DNA from: Stieleria marina
Lineage (GTDB): Bacteria > Planctomycetota > Planctomycetia > Pirellulales > Pirellulaceae
Direction of reading: 5' to 3'
NCBI GenBank assembly: GCA_007741555.1
Contig: CP036526.1
Coordinates: forward strand, 6,076,001-6,140,000
Length of the DNA: 64,000 nucleotides
Shown here: positions 62,842 through 64,000 of the stretch, piece after piece
How positions within the stretch are numbered: position 1 is the stretch's first letter
Layout of the letters: each line of letters opens with the position of its first letter
Notes under the pieces: model-generated
Told to the model about the DNA's origin: nothing
What the model saw: the letters and a program-made list of their open reading frames with translations, nothing else
Database searches by the model: none
Program-made: the position numbers and the translations under genes

Positions 62842-63276
62842 GGTGACAGCATATCGTGCTGCCCAGCATTCCAGAAGCAACGGAAGATATTCCAGAAGTG
62901 ACGGCACGCCGGATGCATTTCTACGTCCACGGCCCAACCAACCGCCCCCAACCGGCAGAAACGCCCGGCCAAGGCAACTCATTTTGTGCGGACTGTGACG
63001 CAAAATGTGACGAATCGCGACGACTTCCTCGCACAAAGCTCGCTGGATCAAAACAGCATCTCGCTCTCCTGCGTCACTGCGTCCCGCCGCCGAACCTTTT
63101 TCGTTGCTCTTGCTGGGCCCTTCTCCCATTTGCCACGGTGTCCAGTAGACTGTTAATCCTGCTTTTCCCGAATCATTTGCTGCCGCGTGGCGGCGACAAA
63201 ACGTTTGAATATGATTAGGTGTGCGGCCAACGAAGGCCACGCGCACGAAACCTTGCTTTTGAAAGATATCTGACGA
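62842..63276. other. Intergenic region between the ECF gene and the SGNH-type gene
   Basis: About 435 bases with divergent promoters expected. No gene is convincing; open frames lack ribosome sites. Two copies of ATTCCAGAAG at 62868-62877 and 62889-62898 are the only clear signal. Confidence 0.45.
62868..62898. promoter_or_regulatory. Two direct repeats, candidate operator
   Basis: ATTCCAGAAG occurs at 62868-62877 and 62889-62898. The starts are 21 bases apart, two helical turns, and each copy contains the near-palindrome TTCCAGAA. They lie 27-57 bases upstream of the ECF start codon, a plausible place for a regulator to bind. Confidence 0.4.
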
Positions 63277-64000
63277 ATGAAGAAAGTCATCGCGACGGTT
63301 GGTTTACTGCTCTTTGCCGCTGGCAGCACGCTGTGCTTTCAGTACTCACAGCAAGCCTTTGCGCAAGATGCTGACGCAGACGCTGGTCCAGAAGTAATCA
63401 CAACCCTGACGGACGAAGAGTCGCAGCAGCGTGACAAACTGCGTCCGGAATATCTGCAACCGGTTGCCGTTGAAGGCAAGCCCGAAGCAACTTCGTTGCC
63501 GATCCAGCCAAGCCAAGGCGAAACGATTGTCTTCTTGGGCAACTCGCTGGCCGAGCGGATGGAACACCACAACTACTTTGAATCGTCGCTGCACCAAACC
63601 TTTCGCGACAAAGAGTTGACGTTTCGCAACTTGGGATTTCCAGGCCACACACCCGGGTTCCGTCCCGAAGCAGGCCGCAAGGAACCGTGGGCGTTTCCCG
63701 GTGCCGAAAAATTCAATCCCGGACTCCAGACTCACTTGGGGCAAGGACATTATCCGGCGCCAGACGAATGGTTGACGATTGTCAAAGCCAGCACGATCGT
63801 CGCGTTCTTTGGTTTCAACGAATCCTTTGAAGGACTCGAAGGTGTCGATAATTTCAAGAACGAACTCCGCGCCTTTGTCGACCACACTGTTTCGCAGTCC
63901 TATACGCGAGACGACAAAAAAGCTCCTCGGCTGATTCTTGCGACGCCCATCGCCATGCAGCAGCACGCAGAGTTTTTTCTGCCCGACGCGCAACAACGAA
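63277..64000 (+). CDS. Exported SGNH/GDSL-type protein, partial (runs off the window)
   Basis: The first 241 residues are inside the window. A signal peptide (KKVIATVGLLLFAAGSTLCF) is followed by a polar, acidic stretch, then ETIVFLGNSLAERMEHH, which matches block I of SGNH hydrolases, with NLGFPGHTP as the second block and FFGFNESFEG in the GxND position (about 175-184). In planctomycetes this domain often forms the N-terminus of large secreted proteins that also carry haem- or NPCBM-type domains; the rest is cut off here. ATG 63277 has no strong ribosome site but the signal peptide supports it. Confidence 0.8.
   Translation, partial: MKKVIATVGLLLFAAGSTLCFQYSQQAFAQDADADAGPEVITTLTDEESQQRDKLRPEYLQPVAVEGKPEATSLPIQPSQGETIVFLGNSLAERMEHHNYFESSLHQTFRDKELTFRNLGFPGHTPGFRPEAGRKEPWAFPGAEKFNPGLQTHLGQGHYPAPDEWLTIVKASTIVAFFGFNESFEGLEGVDNFKNELRAFVDHTVSQSYTRDDKKAPRLILATPIAMQQHAEFFLPDAQQR

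Noticed and set aside
62856-63218. Plus-strand frame of 120 residues in the ECF/SGNH gap
   Set aside because: No ribosome site, and its first bases cover the candidate operator repeats; cysteine/proline-heavy translation looks non-coding.
1-64000. tRNA, rRNA, insertion sequences or phage genes
   Set aside because: I looked in the gaps for the T-loop motif and for transposase-like frames and found none; a covariance-model scan would be needed to exclude divergent cases.

Overview
The window looks like a chromosomal segment of a planctomycete, most likely a Pirellulaceae/Rhodopirellula-type organism (inference from gene content; no rRNA is present to confirm it). Pointers are an ECF sigma factor next to a Ser/Thr kinase, a kinase-STAND-FGE-like giant protein, a CotH/DUF4956/VTC operon, an SHD1-domain protein, a matrixin-dockerin protein with an LEHRR-type N-terminus, a PEP-CTERM protease, and many secreted proteins of unknown function. 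Genes are dense and on both strands. I see no tRNA, rRNA, CRISPR, insertion sequence or prophage.

Layout. 0-7.3 kb: a DUF485/solute symporter pair, a retropepsin-like protease, yacG, mscL, greA with a terminator in its leader, and membrane proteins. 7.4-10.2 kb: a secreted metzincin-like protease and a partner. 10.2-13.6 kb: the most unusual locus, a 74-residue Cys-containing small protein with its own promoter, ribosome site and intrinsic terminator, flanked by two glycosyltransferase-like proteins that share an N-terminal domain with identical C-x16-C-x21-C-x2-C spacing. 13.6-18.4 kb: a giant kinase-STAND-FGE-like protein. 19.2-21.6 kb: a secreted TPR-thioredoxin protein. 21.6-32.1 kb: a long minus-strand run carrying a MetX-MetW fusion, MetY, two cystathionine synthase/lyase-type enzymes, a transglutaminase-like protein, a Nudix-like protein, an esterase and an aldo/keto reductase. 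33.7-39 kb: surface polysaccharide functions (GT4, Wzz/GumC, O-antigen ligase). 39.4-49.5 kb: zinc-ribbon proteins, DUF1499, rarA, a PQQ-propeller protein, a THUMP-like methyltransferase, a response regulator and a MoxR-DUF58 pair. 49.6-56 kb: secreted or surface proteins (PEP-CTERM protease, MscS channel, beta-helix protein, matrixin-dockerin). 56-64 kb: a VTC-DUF4956-CotH operon next to a Ser/Thr kinase and ECF sigma factor, then the start of a secreted SGNH-hydrolase-type protein cut by the window edge.

How the genes fit together. The 21.6-32.1 kb run can be read as methionine/cysteine synthesis: homoserine activation by MetX, direct sulfhydrylation by MetY, and a possible transsulfuration branch through the two overlapping PLP enzymes. 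The 56-63 kb block combines transcriptional control (ECF), cytoplasmic phosphorylation (Ser/Thr kinase), a polyphosphate-polymerase-like domain (VTC) and a secreted CotH-type kinase. The 10.2-13.6 kb locus is the best candidate for an undescribed system: a small protein that may be the substrate of two dedicated glycosyltransferases. That link is inferred from layout and shared motifs, not shown.
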